DNA of 64,000 nucleotides from contig JAUYGY010000025.1 in assembly GCA_030690315.1 (NCBI GenBank), positions 1-64,000 of the forward strand, written 5' to 3'. Every line of letters begins with the position of its first letter. Positions within the stretch are counted from its first letter, which is position 1. Under the pieces are notes generated by a model. It searched no databases. It saw nothing but the letters and a program-made list of their open reading frames with translations, and was not told the origin of the DNA. Positions 15,015-23,995 of this stretch are shown here, in pieces. The translations under genes were made by a program, and so were the position numbers. Origin of the DNA: Aequorivita sp. (GTDB lineage: Bacteria > Bacteroidota > Bacteroidia > Flavobacteriales > Flavobacteriaceae).

Positions 15015-16178
15015 TCATTTACTGGCAAAAAGTTTTACATCTTCCTCGCTAATTTCCTTTCCCCCAAGAATAATGAGGCGTTCCACGACATTTCGAAGTT
15101 CGCGGATATTACCTGTCCAGTCATATTCCTGTAAAAGCTTTATGGCTTTAAGGGTGAATGACTTTTTCGCCGTTCCATGTTCCGTTGAAATTTTTTCAGA
15201 AAAATAATCTACCAACAACGGAATATCGTCCCTTCTGTCATTTAACGGCGGGACTTTAATAAGAATAACCGCCAATCTATGGTAAAGATCCTCACGGAAA
15301 TTACCTTCTTCTATTTCCTTTTTTAAATCTTTGTTGGTGGCGGTTATAACCCGAACGTCCACTTTAATATCCCTGTCACTACCCACGCGCTGCACCTTGT
15401 TTTCCTGTAGCGCGCGAAGCACTTTTGCCTGTGCGGAAAGGCTCATATCGCCCACTTCATCCAGAAAAATAGTTCCACCGTTTGCAGCTTCAAACTTCCC
15501 GGCGCGATCCTTAATTGCTGATGTAAATGCCCCTTTCACATGCCCAAAAAGTTCGCTTTCAATTAACTCGCTGGGTATTGCGGCACAATTAACTTCAATC
15601 ATTGGGCCGTTGCTGCGTTCACTTTTTTGGTGTAGCCAATGAGCTACCAACTCTTTTCCGGTTCCGTTGGGACCGGTAATTAAAACCCGAGCTTCTGTGG
15701 GCGCTACTTTTTCAATCATTTCCTTAATCTGAATGATGGAAGAGGAATTACCAATCATTTCATAATTTTTGGAAACCTTCTTTTTAAGAAGCGTATTTTC
15801 GACTACCAGTTCTTTTCGATCCAGAGCAATGCGAACCGTATTCAGTAATCGATTTAAATCTGGCGGTTTTGAAATATAGTCGAAAGCACCCAAACGCATT
15901 GTATTTACAGCGGTATCAAGATCGCCATGACCGGAAATCATTACCATGGGGATTTCGGGTTTTATCTTTTTTGTTGCTTCCAAAACCTCAACGCCATCCA
16001 TTTTCGGCATTTTTATATCGCAAAGCACCAAATCAAAATCTTCTTTTTTGATGAGTTCCATTCCGGCCACGCCATCTTCGGCTTCAAAAACCTCGTAGCC
16101 TTGATTCTCTTCGGAAAGGATTTTCACCAAAACCCTTCTAATTGCTGCTTCGTCTTCTATTATAAGTATTCTCGCCAT
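15015..16178 (-). CDS. NtrC-type sigma-54 response regulator without C-terminal HTH
   Basis: 387 aa. The receiver domain (1-120) has the phospho-Asp at D54 (CDIKMPKMDG). The AAA+ domain has Walker A GPNGTGKE (169-176), the sigma-54 contact loop GAFTSA (216-221), Walker B GGTIFLDE (234-241) and the R-finger region. The chain ends soon after the AAA+ lid (NIRELRNVVERLIILGG...LFASK), so the usual Fis-type DNA-binding helix is missing. No histidine kinase lies near. Its ATG overlaps the stop of the barrel gene upstream by one base, so it is co-expressed with it. It may act from solution or through another protein to bind DNA. Confidence 0.88.
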   Translation of the reverse strand: MARILIIEDEAAIRRVLVKILSEENQGYEVFEAEDGVAGMELIKKEDFDLVLCDIKMPKMDGVEVLEATKKIKPEIPMVMISGHGDLDTAVNTMRLGAFDYISKPPDLNRLLNTVRIALDRKELVVENTLLKKKVSKNYEMIGNSSSIIQIKEMIEKVAPTEARVLITGPNGTGKELVAHWLHQKSERSNGPMIEVNCAAIPSELIESELFGHVKGAFTSAIKDRAGKFEAANGGTIFLDEVGDMSLSAQAKVLRALQENKVQRVGSDRDIKVDVRVITATNKDLKKEIEEGNFREDLYHRLAVILIKVPPLNDRRDDIPLLVDYFSEKISTEHGTAKKSFTLKAIKLLQEYDWTGNIRELRNVVERLIILGGKEISEEDVKLFASK

Positions 16179-17122
16179 TAATATTTGAATTTTAATCCTG
16201 CCCTAAAATAAGGCGAATTTTCGGTATTTATTTTATAGGTTGTATTTCCATCACCATCTTCCAACCTAAAATTGTTATAAACAGAGTGTGCTGCATAACC
16301 ATAAAACAAAAGATGTTTGGTGAAGAAATGCTCATAACCTATCCCAAGAAGACCCGTGGTCATTTGGATGCTTTCAGCCACTTTGCCGTCTTCACCTTGA
16401 TCCACACTCGGTATAAAATTTTGTTGGATGTTAGCGTAAATATTGTCCAAAGTAGCAAAAGCTTGGATTGCATCTTTGTGATTGTCATTTAAATAATGCC
16501 TCACGTTTGTTTTTGGAACACCCAATGTGTATGTCCAGTTGGCATGAAATTCTTTGTAATAATTTAAAATTGGCAGCGGGAATTTTCTTCCGGGCGTGGT
16601 TGAATAGGTAAGCCCCAATACCAACCTGTATGGTTTATTTCCATCCAAAGTATCATTTTTCTTGTCTTTTATGGCATATACCGCGCCTTCATAAATTATA
16701 TCGTCGGTTTGCAGACCGTCATTAAAATCGCTTTGGAATTTAGGCCCAAATTTTAAACCAAACCTCCAATCATTTTTTTCGGTCCAAGTATAACCCAAAT
16801 AGGCATCTATTTGCTGAACGGAAGTTACAAGATTGTTCTGAATAGCTTCATTAGGCGGGACTGAGCCCATAAATGCTGAAAGATCTTCAGCTTCCCCAAT
16901 ATTAATATCCACATAACGATATTCAAACCCTACTACCAAATAGTTTTTCTTTTCTTTATTTATAGGAATTGGCGCTTGTACCAAAGCACGATAACGGCTT
17001 ATGGAATTGTCTTTTGAAAATGGTAGGTATAGATATTCAATACGTGCCAAATCTGTTGTTTGTGCCGACATTCCTAAAACAAAAAGCAAAAGGAATGCGG
17101 TCAATAAAATGTTTCTTTTCAT
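16178..17122 (-). CDS. Outer-membrane beta-barrel-like protein (DUF6268 type)
   Basis: 314 aa with a signal peptide (about 1-20, ending MSAQ). The rest shows alternating aromatic strands (VGFEYRYVDINIG, DAYLGYTWTEKNDWRFGLKF, GIGYEHFFTKHLLFYGYAA) and ends with a typical barrel signal YFRAGLKFKY (last residue aromatic). It resembles the DUF6268 family. It probably sits in the outer membrane. It is the first partner of the sigma-54 regulator (one-base overlap) and lies 61 bp after the ABC permease. Confidence 0.75.
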   Translation of the reverse strand: MKRNILLTAFLLLFVLGMSAQTTDLARIEYLYLPFSKDNSISRYRALVQAPIPINKEKKNYLVVGFEYRYVDINIGEAEDLSAFMGSVPPNEAIQNNLVTSVQQIDAYLGYTWTEKNDWRFGLKFGPKFQSDFNDGLQTDDIIYEGAVYAIKDKKNDTLDGNKPYRLVLGLTYSTTPGRKFPLPILNYYKEFHANWTYTLGVPKTNVRHYLNDNHKDAIQAFATLDNIYANIQQNFIPSVDQGEDGKVAESIQMTTGLLGIGYEHFFTKHLLFYGYAAHSVYNNFRLEDGDGNTTYKINTENSPYFRAGLKFKY

Positions 17123-17183
17123 AATTTTTCTTTTTCATTATTGATTAATTGCCGAATTCATAGCATTTTTCAGCAATTTTCTT

Positions 17184-18491
17184 TTAGTATTTAAGCCATT
17201 TGTAGATTTCCTTATACGTTGGCTTTTTTCCGTACATTAATATTCCCACGCGATAAATTTTTGCCGCAAACCAAACCATTCCGCCAAAGGTTGCGAACAG
17301 AATTACCACCGAAAGTATCTGCTGCCAAAGCGGAACCCCGAAAGGAATACGCATTAGCATTACTACGGGCGAGGTAAAAGGTATGTATGAAAAAACCTGC
17401 GAAACGGTTCCATGTGGATTGTCAATAACGGTGAAAAAGCCTACATAAACGGCCAAAATGAGCGGCATTAAAATAGGCATCATAAATTGTTGGGTGTCGG
17501 TTTCACTATCAACGGCCGCGCCAACAGAAGCATAAAGTGAAGCATACAGCAGATAGCCGCCCACAAAAAAGAGGACGAACATCACTATTAAATTTGCAAT
17601 TGGCAGGTTGTTTATTTCCAGCATTACATCGTGTATAATTTGCTGCGTTCCGCCATCTACGCTATTTTCCAAAACTTGTTGCGAAGGAGAACCGGCAGCG
17701 GGATCTATTCCGAAAACGGATGTTACAACAGTCATTAAAACTAAAATCAACACTACCCAAACCAAAAACTGGGTAATTCCTGCCAAAGTGGTTCCGAATA
17801 TTTTTCCCAAAAGCAACAGGCGCGGTTTTACCGATGATATAATCACTTCAATCACCCTGCTGGTTTTTTCTTCAATCACACTGCGCATAATCATGTTGCC
17901 GTAAATAATGATGAACATAAACAGCAAATATCCGGCTGCACCGCCAAAAATAAGTTTAAGGCCAGAACCTAGTTTGGAGGTTTCCATTCCCTTAAAAGTT
18001 TCTTGATTTGCATTTATATTTATGTGAAGACTTTTAATGGTTTCAGAATCTATTCCCGCTTCCCGTAGCTTCAAAGTGTTCACTTTATTTTCAAGTAAAT
18101 CATTAATATCACCCATCAATGAAAGCGAAGGGGAATCTTCGGAATAGAAAGTAATTCCTTTGGAAAGCGATTCTAAGTTTTCAGTTTTTGGAATGTACAG
18201 CAAGCCGTAAACTTCTTTGGTTTCTGCTTGTTTTTTTGCTTCTTCCAATGAAACATTCGTTAGAATTTGGTAGCGTGTGTGCGGGGTGCTGTTGAATTCT
18301 TCTGTAAAAAAACCGCTTTCGTCCAAAACAGAAATATTACGCACGGTATCATTGTTCAAACTGGAGAGATATGCAACCAATGCGAATATACCCACGAATA
18401 TAATTGGGCTTAAAAACGTCATAACTATGAACGATTTATTGCGGACCTTGGTAAGGTATTCCCTTTTTATTATTAGAGAAAGATGGTTCAT
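17184..18491 (-). CDS. ABC-2 type transporter permease (NatB-like)
   Basis: 435 aa. One N-terminal helix (about 20-45), a large extracytoplasmic loop (about 50-170), then five to six helices. This is the NatB/ABC-2 export architecture (IIYGNMIMRSVIEEKTSRVIEVIISS is the conserved permease-ATPase contact). It follows the ATPase gene by 6 bp and must form the exporter with it. Substrate unknown; NatAB homologues export Na+ or peptides. Confidence 0.88.
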   Translation of the reverse strand: MNHLSLIIKREYLTKVRNKSFIVMTFLSPIIFVGIFALVAYLSSLNNDTVRNISVLDESGFFTEEFNSTPHTRYQILTNVSLEEAKKQAETKEVYGLLYIPKTENLESLSKGITFYSEDSPSLSLMGDINDLLENKVNTLKLREAGIDSETIKSLHININANQETFKGMETSKLGSGLKLIFGGAAGYLLFMFIIIYGNMIMRSVIEEKTSRVIEVIISSVKPRLLLLGKIFGTTLAGITQFLVWVVLILVLMTVVTSVFGIDPAAGSPSQQVLENSVDGGTQQIIHDVMLEINNLPIANLIVMFVLFFVGGYLLYASLYASVGAAVDSETDTQQFMMPILMPLILAVYVGFFTVIDNPHGTVSQVFSYIPFTSPVVMLMRIPFGVPLWQQILSVVILFATFGGMVWFAAKIYRVGILMYGKKPTYKEIYKWLKY

Positions 18492-18497
18492 TGGTAT

Positions 18498-19424
18498 TTA
18501 ATTTTTTTGGATGGTTTCAATAAAAATATCACTGGCGGAAGGGATTACCTCTACAAAATGCGTCAACTGCCCCTGTGTCATTAAATAGCTTACAAACTCA
18601 TTTTTTGAAACAGAATCTGGCACTTTCACTTTGTACTGCAACTCGTCATTGATGCTTTTGAAAGCTGCGGGAAATATTTCGAATTTATCTTTCAATATGG
18701 CAGCAGTAACAGCGTGGTTTGGAGTTATCAAACCAATTTCAAACATATTGCTTCTATATTGGCGTTTTATATCTACCAATTTTCCGTCCAGTATTTTGTT
18801 CGATTTATGAATTAATGCAATGTGATCACACATTTCTTCCACAGATTCCATTCTATGGGTTGAAAAAATAATAGTAGCTCCATCTTCGCGAAGCTTTAAA
18901 ATTTCATCTTTTATAAGGTTTGCATTAATCGGGTCAAAACCGCTGAAGGGTTCATCAAAAATCAGCAATTTCGGATTGTGGAGCACCGTAACAACAAACT
19001 GTATTTTCTGTGCCATTCCTTTTGAAAGTTCTTGTATTTTTTTGTCCCACCAATCGCCAATTTCCAAACGGTCAAACCAATATTTCAAGCGTTCTTTTGC
19101 TTCCTGCTTTGAAAGTCCTTTTAATTGCGCAAAATACAATGCCTGCTCCCCCACTTTCATTGTTTTGTACAGTCCGCGTTCCTCCGGAAGATACCCAATA
19201 TATTGAATGTGGTGCGGCTGAAGGGGCTCTCCATCCAAAATAACCGAACCCGTATCGGGCATTGTAATTTGATTTATAATTCTAATCAACGTTGTTTTTC
19301 CTGCACCATTGGGGCCCAATAGACCAAAGATGCTTCCTTTTTCTACCTCGATTGACACATTGTTTAACGCTTTATAATCACCATAGGTTTTGGAAACATT
19401 ATTGACCACTAAAAGTTTTTCCAT
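18498..19424 (-). CDS. ABC transporter ATPase (NatA-like) with DUF4162 tail
   Basis: 308 aa from the ATG at 19424; an upstream in-frame start would add 21 residues without homology. Walker A GPNGAGKTT, signature LSKGMAQKIQ, Walker B LLIFDEPFSGFDP and the H-loop STHRMESVEEMC are intact. The C-terminal 80 residues form the DUF4162 type domain of NatA exporters. It is upstream of and coupled to the permease (6 bp). The dnaJ terminator (19586-19615) separates it from dnaJ. Confidence 0.92.
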   Translation of the reverse strand: MEKLLVVNNVSKTYGDYKALNNVSIEVEKGSIFGLLGPNGAGKTTLIRIINQITMPDTGSVILDGEPLQPHHIQYIGYLPEERGLYKTMKVGEQALYFAQLKGLSKQEAKERLKYWFDRLEIGDWWDKKIQELSKGMAQKIQFVVTVLHNPKLLIFDEPFSGFDPINANLIKDEILKLREDGATIIFSTHRMESVEEMCDHIALIHKSNKILDGKLVDIKRQYRSNMFEIGLITPNHAVTAAILKDKFEIFPAAFKSINDELQYKVKVPDSVSKNEFVSYLMTQGQLTHFVEVIPSASDIFIETIQKN

Positions 19425-19585
19425 AAATTTTGTTTGAAGTATGTAAATATATTGATTTGATAATCCTCTAACCGCCAAAGGGGGCAAGATTTATGATTTT
19501 TTTTGGACAAAACCAGAGAAGAAAAAATAAACCATAAGAAAGACTTGAGAAAAAATAAAAGTACTATTTGTTCTTAAAAACAAAA

Positions 19586-19615
19586 CCCACCCAAAAAAAT
19601 AAATTCTTGGGTGGG
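19586..19615 (-). terminator. Rho-independent terminator of grpE-dnaJ
   Basis: Stem CCCACCCAA (19586-19594) / TTGGGTGGG (19607-19615). Read on the minus strand it is followed by TTTTGTTTTTAAG. It lies 88 bp after the dnaJ stop. Confidence 0.8.
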
Positions 19616-19703
19616 AAAAAAAATTGCTATGAAAAAGAAAAATTATCGCTCGTTTTAAAAGCGACATTTCAAATATATGCAAAAATATTTATTTAACGTT
19701 TGT

Positions 19704-20819
19704 TTAAGAGAACATATCTTTCACTTTTTCGAAAAATGATTTGTCCTCCTTTTCTGGTTTTGGCTGAAAATGCTCGTCATTACTCATTTTTTCAAAAAAT
19801 TCTCTTTGTTCTTTGGAAAGTGACTTCGGTGTCCAAACATTTATGTGAACCAATAAATCTCCCGTTCCGTAACCATTTATGCTTGGGATTCCCTTATTGC
19901 GAAGTCGCAAGATTTTGCCACTTTGCGCTCCGTTATCAATTTTAATGCGCACTTTTCCCGTAACCGTTTCTATATCCTTGGAGGTACCCAAAGCCGCCTC
20001 GGAAAAGCTTATGTATAAATCATAATGCAAATTATCGCCTTCGCGCTGTAGCGTTTCGTGTGGTTTCTCTTCAATTGCAACCAAAAGGTCACCGGGAATC
20101 CCGTTGCCAGGCGCATCGTTCCCCTTTCCGGAAACTTTTAGTTGCATTCCGTCCACAACCCCCGCAGGAATTTTGATGGATACCGTTTCCTCGGTCGCCA
20201 ACATTCCTTCTGCATCTGCATTTGCTGGCTTTGAATCAACAATTTGGCCAAGACCACCACAACTGCTACACGTAGCTGAAGTTTGCATCCGACCCAAAAT
20301 CGTGTTTTGGATTCTCGTAACCTGGCCTTGCCCATTACAAGTTGAACAGGTTTTATAGGTTGTGCCTTGTGCGAGTTTTTTCCGTTTTACTTTTATCTTT
20401 TTCTCAACCCCTGTGGCTATTTCCTCTAAGGTAAGCTGAACGCGAATACGAAGATTACTTCCCTTTACCGTTCTGCGGCCTCCGCCACCAAAGCCTCCGC
20501 CACCAAATCCACCGCTAAAAGCACCCCCGAAAATATCCCCAAACTGGCTGAAAATATCATCCATATTCATACCGCCGCCGCCAAAACCGCCACCGCCTTC
20601 AAAGGCACGATGACCGAATTGGTCATAACGCGAGCGCTTGTTTGGATCACTGAGCACTTCGTATGCTTCCGCAGCCTTTTTGAACATTGCCTCTGCTTCG
20701 TGGTCGCCCGGATTTTTATCTGGGTGATATTTAAGTGCTTTTTGCCGGTATGCCTTTTTAATTTCAGCTGCCGTTGCGTTTTTTGAGAGTTCTAAAATTT
20801 CGTAATAATCTTCCTTCAT
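19704..20819 (-). CDS. dnaJ: Chaperone DnaJ with a halved zinc-finger domain
   Basis: 371 aa. J domain 1-70 with HPD at 32-34, then Gly/Phe-rich (70-118), substrate domains and a C-terminal dimerisation region. Instead of four CxxCxGxG motifs only two remain, CSTCNGQG (158-165) and CSSCGGLG (184-191). So one zinc site can form at most, and the whole cysteine domain is short. This looks like a lineage trait of flavobacterial DnaJ rather than a local deletion, because the two motifs flank an orderly loop. It stimulates DnaK ATPase. grpE lies 3 bp upstream. Confidence 0.95.
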   Translation of the reverse strand: MKEDYYEILELSKNATAAEIKKAYRQKALKYHPDKNPGDHEAEAMFKKAAEAYEVLSDPNKRSRYDQFGHRAFEGGGGFGGGGMNMDDIFSQFGDIFGGAFSGGFGGGGFGGGGRRTVKGSNLRIRVQLTLEEIATGVEKKIKVKRKKLAQGTTYKTCSTCNGQGQVTRIQNTILGRMQTSATCSSCGGLGQIVDSKPANADAEGMLATEETVSIKIPAGVVDGMQLKVSGKGNDAPGNGIPGDLLVAIEEKPHETLQREGDNLHYDLYISFSEAALGTSKDIETVTGKVRIKIDNGAQSGKILRLRNKGIPSINGYGTGDLLVHINVWTPKSLSKEQREFFEKMSNDEHFQPKPEKEDKSFFEKVKDMFS

Positions 20820-20822
20820 AGT

Positions 20823-21368
20823 TTACTGTCCTATAACCACTTTTGGAAAGCGGATTATTTTGTCGCCAAGTGTATAACCCTTTTCAACAACATCTATAAT
20901 TTTTCCTTTCAATTTTTGTTCGGGAGCGGGAATTTGGGTAATTGCCTCGTGCGAATCTGCGTCAAAAACATCACCAGCGTTAACATCCATCATCTGGAGT
21001 CCTTTTGCTTTAAGGGTTTCACTTAATTTATTATTGATAAGCTCAACACCCTTATAAAGATTGTCGTCATCACTCTTTTCAATTTCTTTCATTGCACGCT
21101 CAAAGTCATCCAAAATTGGCAACATAGAAATAATTACATCTTCTCCAGCAGTTTTGAACATCTCGATACGCTCGCGGGAGGTACGTTTTTTATAATTTTC
21201 AAATTCTGCAAAAAGCCGCAGATAACGGTCTTTTTCGCGCTGAAATTCGTCTTGCAATTCAGAAAGGGCGTCATTTACGTTTTCTTCAGCAATTTCCTGC
21301 TCATTTATTTCCTTGTCATCAAAGCCCATTTCTTCTTGGTTTTCTTTGAATTTATCGTTTTTGCTCAT
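20823..21368 (-). CDS. grpE: Nucleotide exchange factor GrpE
   Basis: 181 aa from the ATG at 21368 (MSKNDKFKENQEE), preferred over an upstream in-frame start whose extra 16 residues are not typical. Acidic N-terminus, long coiled coil (LQDEFQREKDRYLRLFAEFENYKKR), ILDDFERAM, and the beta-wing end with DPDSHEA-like (DADSHEAITQIP) and KGYTLGDKIIRFPKVVIG. It releases ADP from DnaK. It forms an operon with dnaJ. Confidence 0.95.
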   Translation of the reverse strand: MSKNDKFKENQEEMGFDDKEINEQEIAEENVNDALSELQDEFQREKDRYLRLFAEFENYKKRTSRERIEMFKTAGEDVIISMLPILDDFERAMKEIEKSDDDNLYKGVELINNKLSETLKAKGLQMMDVNAGDVFDADSHEAITQIPAPEQKLKGKIIDVVEKGYTLGDKIIRFPKVVIGQ

Positions 21369-21488
21369 AGTGGCGTTTCTTTCAATTTTTTCAGAAGGGA
21401 GCAAAAGTACTGCCATTTGTTCTAAATTGTCAAAATGTCACAGCAATTAATTTAATATTAATTTAAGAGAAAACTTAGGCATAAAGTA

Positions 21489-21496
21489 TATTTTTG
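21489..21496 (+). promoter_or_regulatory. Probable -7 element of the YceI-like lipoprotein gene
   Basis: TATTTTTG matches TAnnTTTG and lies 25 bp before the ATG. No clear TTTG -33 element is visible at the right distance, so the call is only moderate. Confidence 0.4.
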
Positions 21497-21521
21497 CCAC
21501 TTGAAACAAAAATCAATAAAT

Positions 21522-22172
21522 ATGAAATCAACAACTTTAAAAATTACAATGATGGCCTTTTTGGCAGTGGGAGCATTTTCTTGCAAAAACGCTGAAAAAG
21601 AAGCTGAAATTACTGCGGAAGTTGCAGAAGCAACTGAAATGGCAACTGAATATACTGTTGACACGGCTGCATCTCAAATTATGTGGGAAGGCTCAAAACC
21701 TACCGGCACGCACCACGGAACAATAAAACTTTCTTCGGGAACAGTTCATTTGAACAATGGAATAGTTGAAGCTGGAAATTTTGTGATTGATATGAACAGC
21801 ATCACTGATGAAGATCTTGAAGGGGAACAAAAAACCAATTTGGAAGCACACCTAAAAGGTACTGCTGAAGGAAAAGAAGGTGATTTCTTTAATGTGAAAG
21901 AATATCCAACAGCTAAATTTGAAATGACTGGCATTGAAAACAATGTGGTAAAAGGAAACTTGACCATAAAAGATAAAACAAATGCTGTTGAATTTCCTGC
22001 AACCGTAACTATGGACGGCGATAAAATGTTGTTGAAAAGCGAAGCTTTTGAATTGGATAGAACGAAGTGGGATGTAAACTACGGTTCAAAATCAATTTTC
22101 CCGAACTTGGGCGATAAGTTTATCAATGACACAATGAAAATTACCGTTTCTTTGGTTGCTACAAAAGCATAA
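21522..22172 (+). CDS. YceI family lipoprotein
   Basis: 216 aa from the ATG at 21522 (an earlier in-frame TTG is unlikely). Lipobox VGAFSC with the lipid Cys near residue 20. From about 45 it is the YceI lipocalin-like barrel: YTVDTAASQIMWEGSKPTG, HHGTIKLSSGTV, and the final FELDRTKWDVNYGSKSIFPNLGDKFINDTM. It binds isoprenoid or other amphiphilic ligands in known members. Divergent from grpE, with its own strong terminator. Confidence 0.9.
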   Translation: MKSTTLKITMMAFLAVGAFSCKNAEKEAEITAEVAEATEMATEYTVDTAASQIMWEGSKPTGTHHGTIKLSSGTVHLNNGIVEAGNFVIDMNSITDEDLEGEQKTNLEAHLKGTAEGKEGDFFNVKEYPTAKFEMTGIENNVVKGNLTIKDKTNAVEFPATVTMDGDKMLLKSEAFELDRTKWDVNYGSKSIFPNLGDKFINDTMKITVSLVATKA

Positions 22173-22197
22173 TCAAAAACAATTTTATAAGGAAAGG

Positions 22198-22221
22198 GAG
22201 GCAAATTATGCCTCTCTTTTT
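22198..22221 (+). terminator. Terminator of the YceI gene
   Basis: GAGGCA (22198-22203) / TGCCTC (22209-22214) stem followed by TCTTTTTATTT. It lies 26 bp after the stop and just before the convergent epimerase gene. Confidence 0.8.
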
Positions 22222-22223
22222 AT

Positions 22224-23132
22224 TTACAATAAATCCTGTAACGCATTTTCAAGATTGTAAAACTTGAATGAATAGCCAAGCTGTTCTATTTTATGGGAAC
22301 TGACCAATTGTCCTTCTAAAACAAGAATAGCCATTTCACCCAGCAATAATTCTAATGCGAAAGCTGGAATATTAGGGAGCCAAAGCGGGCTATCAAGTTT
22401 TGACGCAATTAATTTGGTCATTTTCTTGTTTTGAACTGGATTTGGTGCCACGGCATTAAATTTTCCTTCCAATTGATGCATTAGAATAAAAAGATATATG
22501 CCAGCAATATCTTCTATATGAATCCAAGATTGCCATTGTTCGCCGCTTCCCAATGGGGCGCCTACCCCAAGTTTAAAAGGTTTAACCAATTGTGGCAACG
22601 CACCTTCTTCTTTGGCCAGCACCAGGCCCGTACGCACTTTGCTGACCTCCATGCCCAAACTTTTAAATTTTACGGCAGCTGCTTCCCAGGCCACGACTAC
22701 TTCTGCTAGAAATGTATTATCAACTTCAGTATCTTCTTCTGTGTAAAGTTTAGTTTTTGAGTTTGGATAAATATTTACTCCACTGGCCGAAATAAAATGC
22801 TCGATAGTGTGTTCCAAATTTTGAAGCGTTTCATAAATAAGCTGCATGGATTGAACCCTGCTATCAATGATTATTTTTTTATATTTTGTTGTCCACCGTT
22901 TTGAAATGCTTGCTCCCACCAAATTAATTATTGCATTCACCCCCTTGAAGGCTTCAACATCAATCTCACCCTTTTGGGGGTTCCAATAAAAACCCTTAAA
23001 ATTATGGGTGTTTTCAATTTTTTCTTTGCTGGTCGTAAGATAGTTAACAGAAATTCCTTCCTTGTGACATTGCTTTACCAACTCACTCCCAATAAGCCCT
23101 GTGGCTCCTGTTATCAATACTTTTTCAATCAT
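22224..23132 (-). CDS. TIGR01777 family NAD(P)-dependent epimerase/oxidoreductase
   Basis: 302 aa. N-terminal Rossmann motif ITGATGLIGSELV (7-19); IDSRVQSMQLI and HFISASGVNIYPNS carry the SDR active-site region; WIHIEDIAGIYLF follows. This is the YfcH/SDR39U1 family, whose substrate is unknown; the C-terminal domain is DUF1731-like. It runs convergent with the YceI lipoprotein gene and is probably alone. Confidence 0.85.
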   Translation of the reverse strand: MIEKVLITGATGLIGSELVKQCHKEGISVNYLTTSKEKIENTHNFKGFYWNPQKGEIDVEAFKGVNAIINLVGASISKRWTTKYKKIIIDSRVQSMQLIYETLQNLEHTIEHFISASGVNIYPNSKTKLYTEEDTEVDNTFLAEVVVAWEAAAVKFKSLGMEVSKVRTGLVLAKEEGALPQLVKPFKLGVGAPLGSGEQWQSWIHIEDIAGIYLFILMHQLEGKFNAVAPNPVQNKKMTKLIASKLDSPLWLPNIPAFALELLLGEMAILVLEGQLVSSHKIEQLGYSFKFYNLENALQDLL

Positions 23133-23290
23133 ACTTTTAAAATTAGAAATTCAAAAGTAAACCGCAAAGGCTGTTAACGGAAGATTATGAATTGAAGAAT
23201 TTGAGATTGGTTAATTCGGAATTTGGGATTCAATAATTCGTGAAATTCTAATTTGCTATTTGAGCTTTTTGCAAGTTAAATTGTAAATTT

Positions 23291-23992
23291 TTAGTGGCTT
23301 TCAACATTTATCTTTTCTGGATTTGGCAATTTCGTCCCTCTCAACATTTCCTTTTTGCCCGGAGGGCCGGGAAGGCGTTCTACGAAAAAACCTACCGCTT
23401 GCATCGCTCGACGGGCATTACCATTGGCGGCATAGGTAACCAAAACACCGTTTGGTTTTAGGGCGTTGTGCATTTTCTTGAAAATCTCCTCAGTCCAAAG
23501 TTCTGGCTGCACGCGTATTCCGAAAGCATCAAAATAAATCAGATCAAAAATGCTTTCGGCAGTTATTTCAGAAAAGAATTTCTGCTGTTTGGTGAGATTA
23601 AAATTTTCAGAAATTATAATTTTTTCTTCCCAGGGAGAAATGTGCAACTGCACAAATATTTCTTCCGAAGCATTTAGAAGAGAAGTGTAATTCATTTTTT
23701 GAATTACATCAACAGGCAACGGATATGCTTCAACACCAGTATAATCAACTTTGAACTTGTTTTTTTCGCTTTCCAAAAAAGTGAGAAAACCATTTAGGCC
23801 CGTTCCAAAACCAATCTCCATGATTGAAATTGTTTGTGAAGAATTTTTTGAAAACCAATGATAAAGCCCTTCCTTTATAAAAACGTGAAGGGCTTCAGCT
23901 ATGGCTCCGTGTTTGGAATGATACTGTTCATCCCACTCAGCAATATGTAATGTATAAGATCCGTCGCCGGTTTTTAATAAGGTACGTTCCAA
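23291..23992 (-). CDS. mnmD: tRNA 5-methylaminomethyl-2-thiouridine methyltransferase (MnmD)
   Basis: 233 aa. It starts with the family motif LLKTGDGSYTLHIAEWDEQYHSKHG, then SAM site EIGFGTGLNGFLT (about 56-68), FDLIYFDAFG (the DAFxP-type catalytic stretch) and LVTYAANGNARRAMQAVGF. It is a stand-alone MnmD without the MnmC FAD domain, as usual in Bacteroidota, and makes the last methylation of the U34 wobble base. The DUF4920 gene lies 3 bp upstream on the same strand. Confidence 0.92.
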   Translation of the reverse strand: MERTLLKTGDGSYTLHIAEWDEQYHSKHGAIAEALHVFIKEGLYHWFSKNSSQTISIMEIGFGTGLNGFLTFLESEKNKFKVDYTGVEAYPLPVDVIQKMNYTSLLNASEEIFVQLHISPWEEKIIISENFNLTKQQKFFSEITAESIFDLIYFDAFGIRVQPELWTEEIFKKMHNALKPNGVLVTYAANGNARRAMQAVGFFVERLPGPPGKKEMLRGTKLPNPEKINVESH

Positions 23993-23995
23993 AAA

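Noticed and set aside
19491..19682. 63-codon minus-strand frame before dnaJ end
   Set aside because: Phenylalanine-rich translation of AT-rich sequence that includes the dnaJ terminator stem. No start context.
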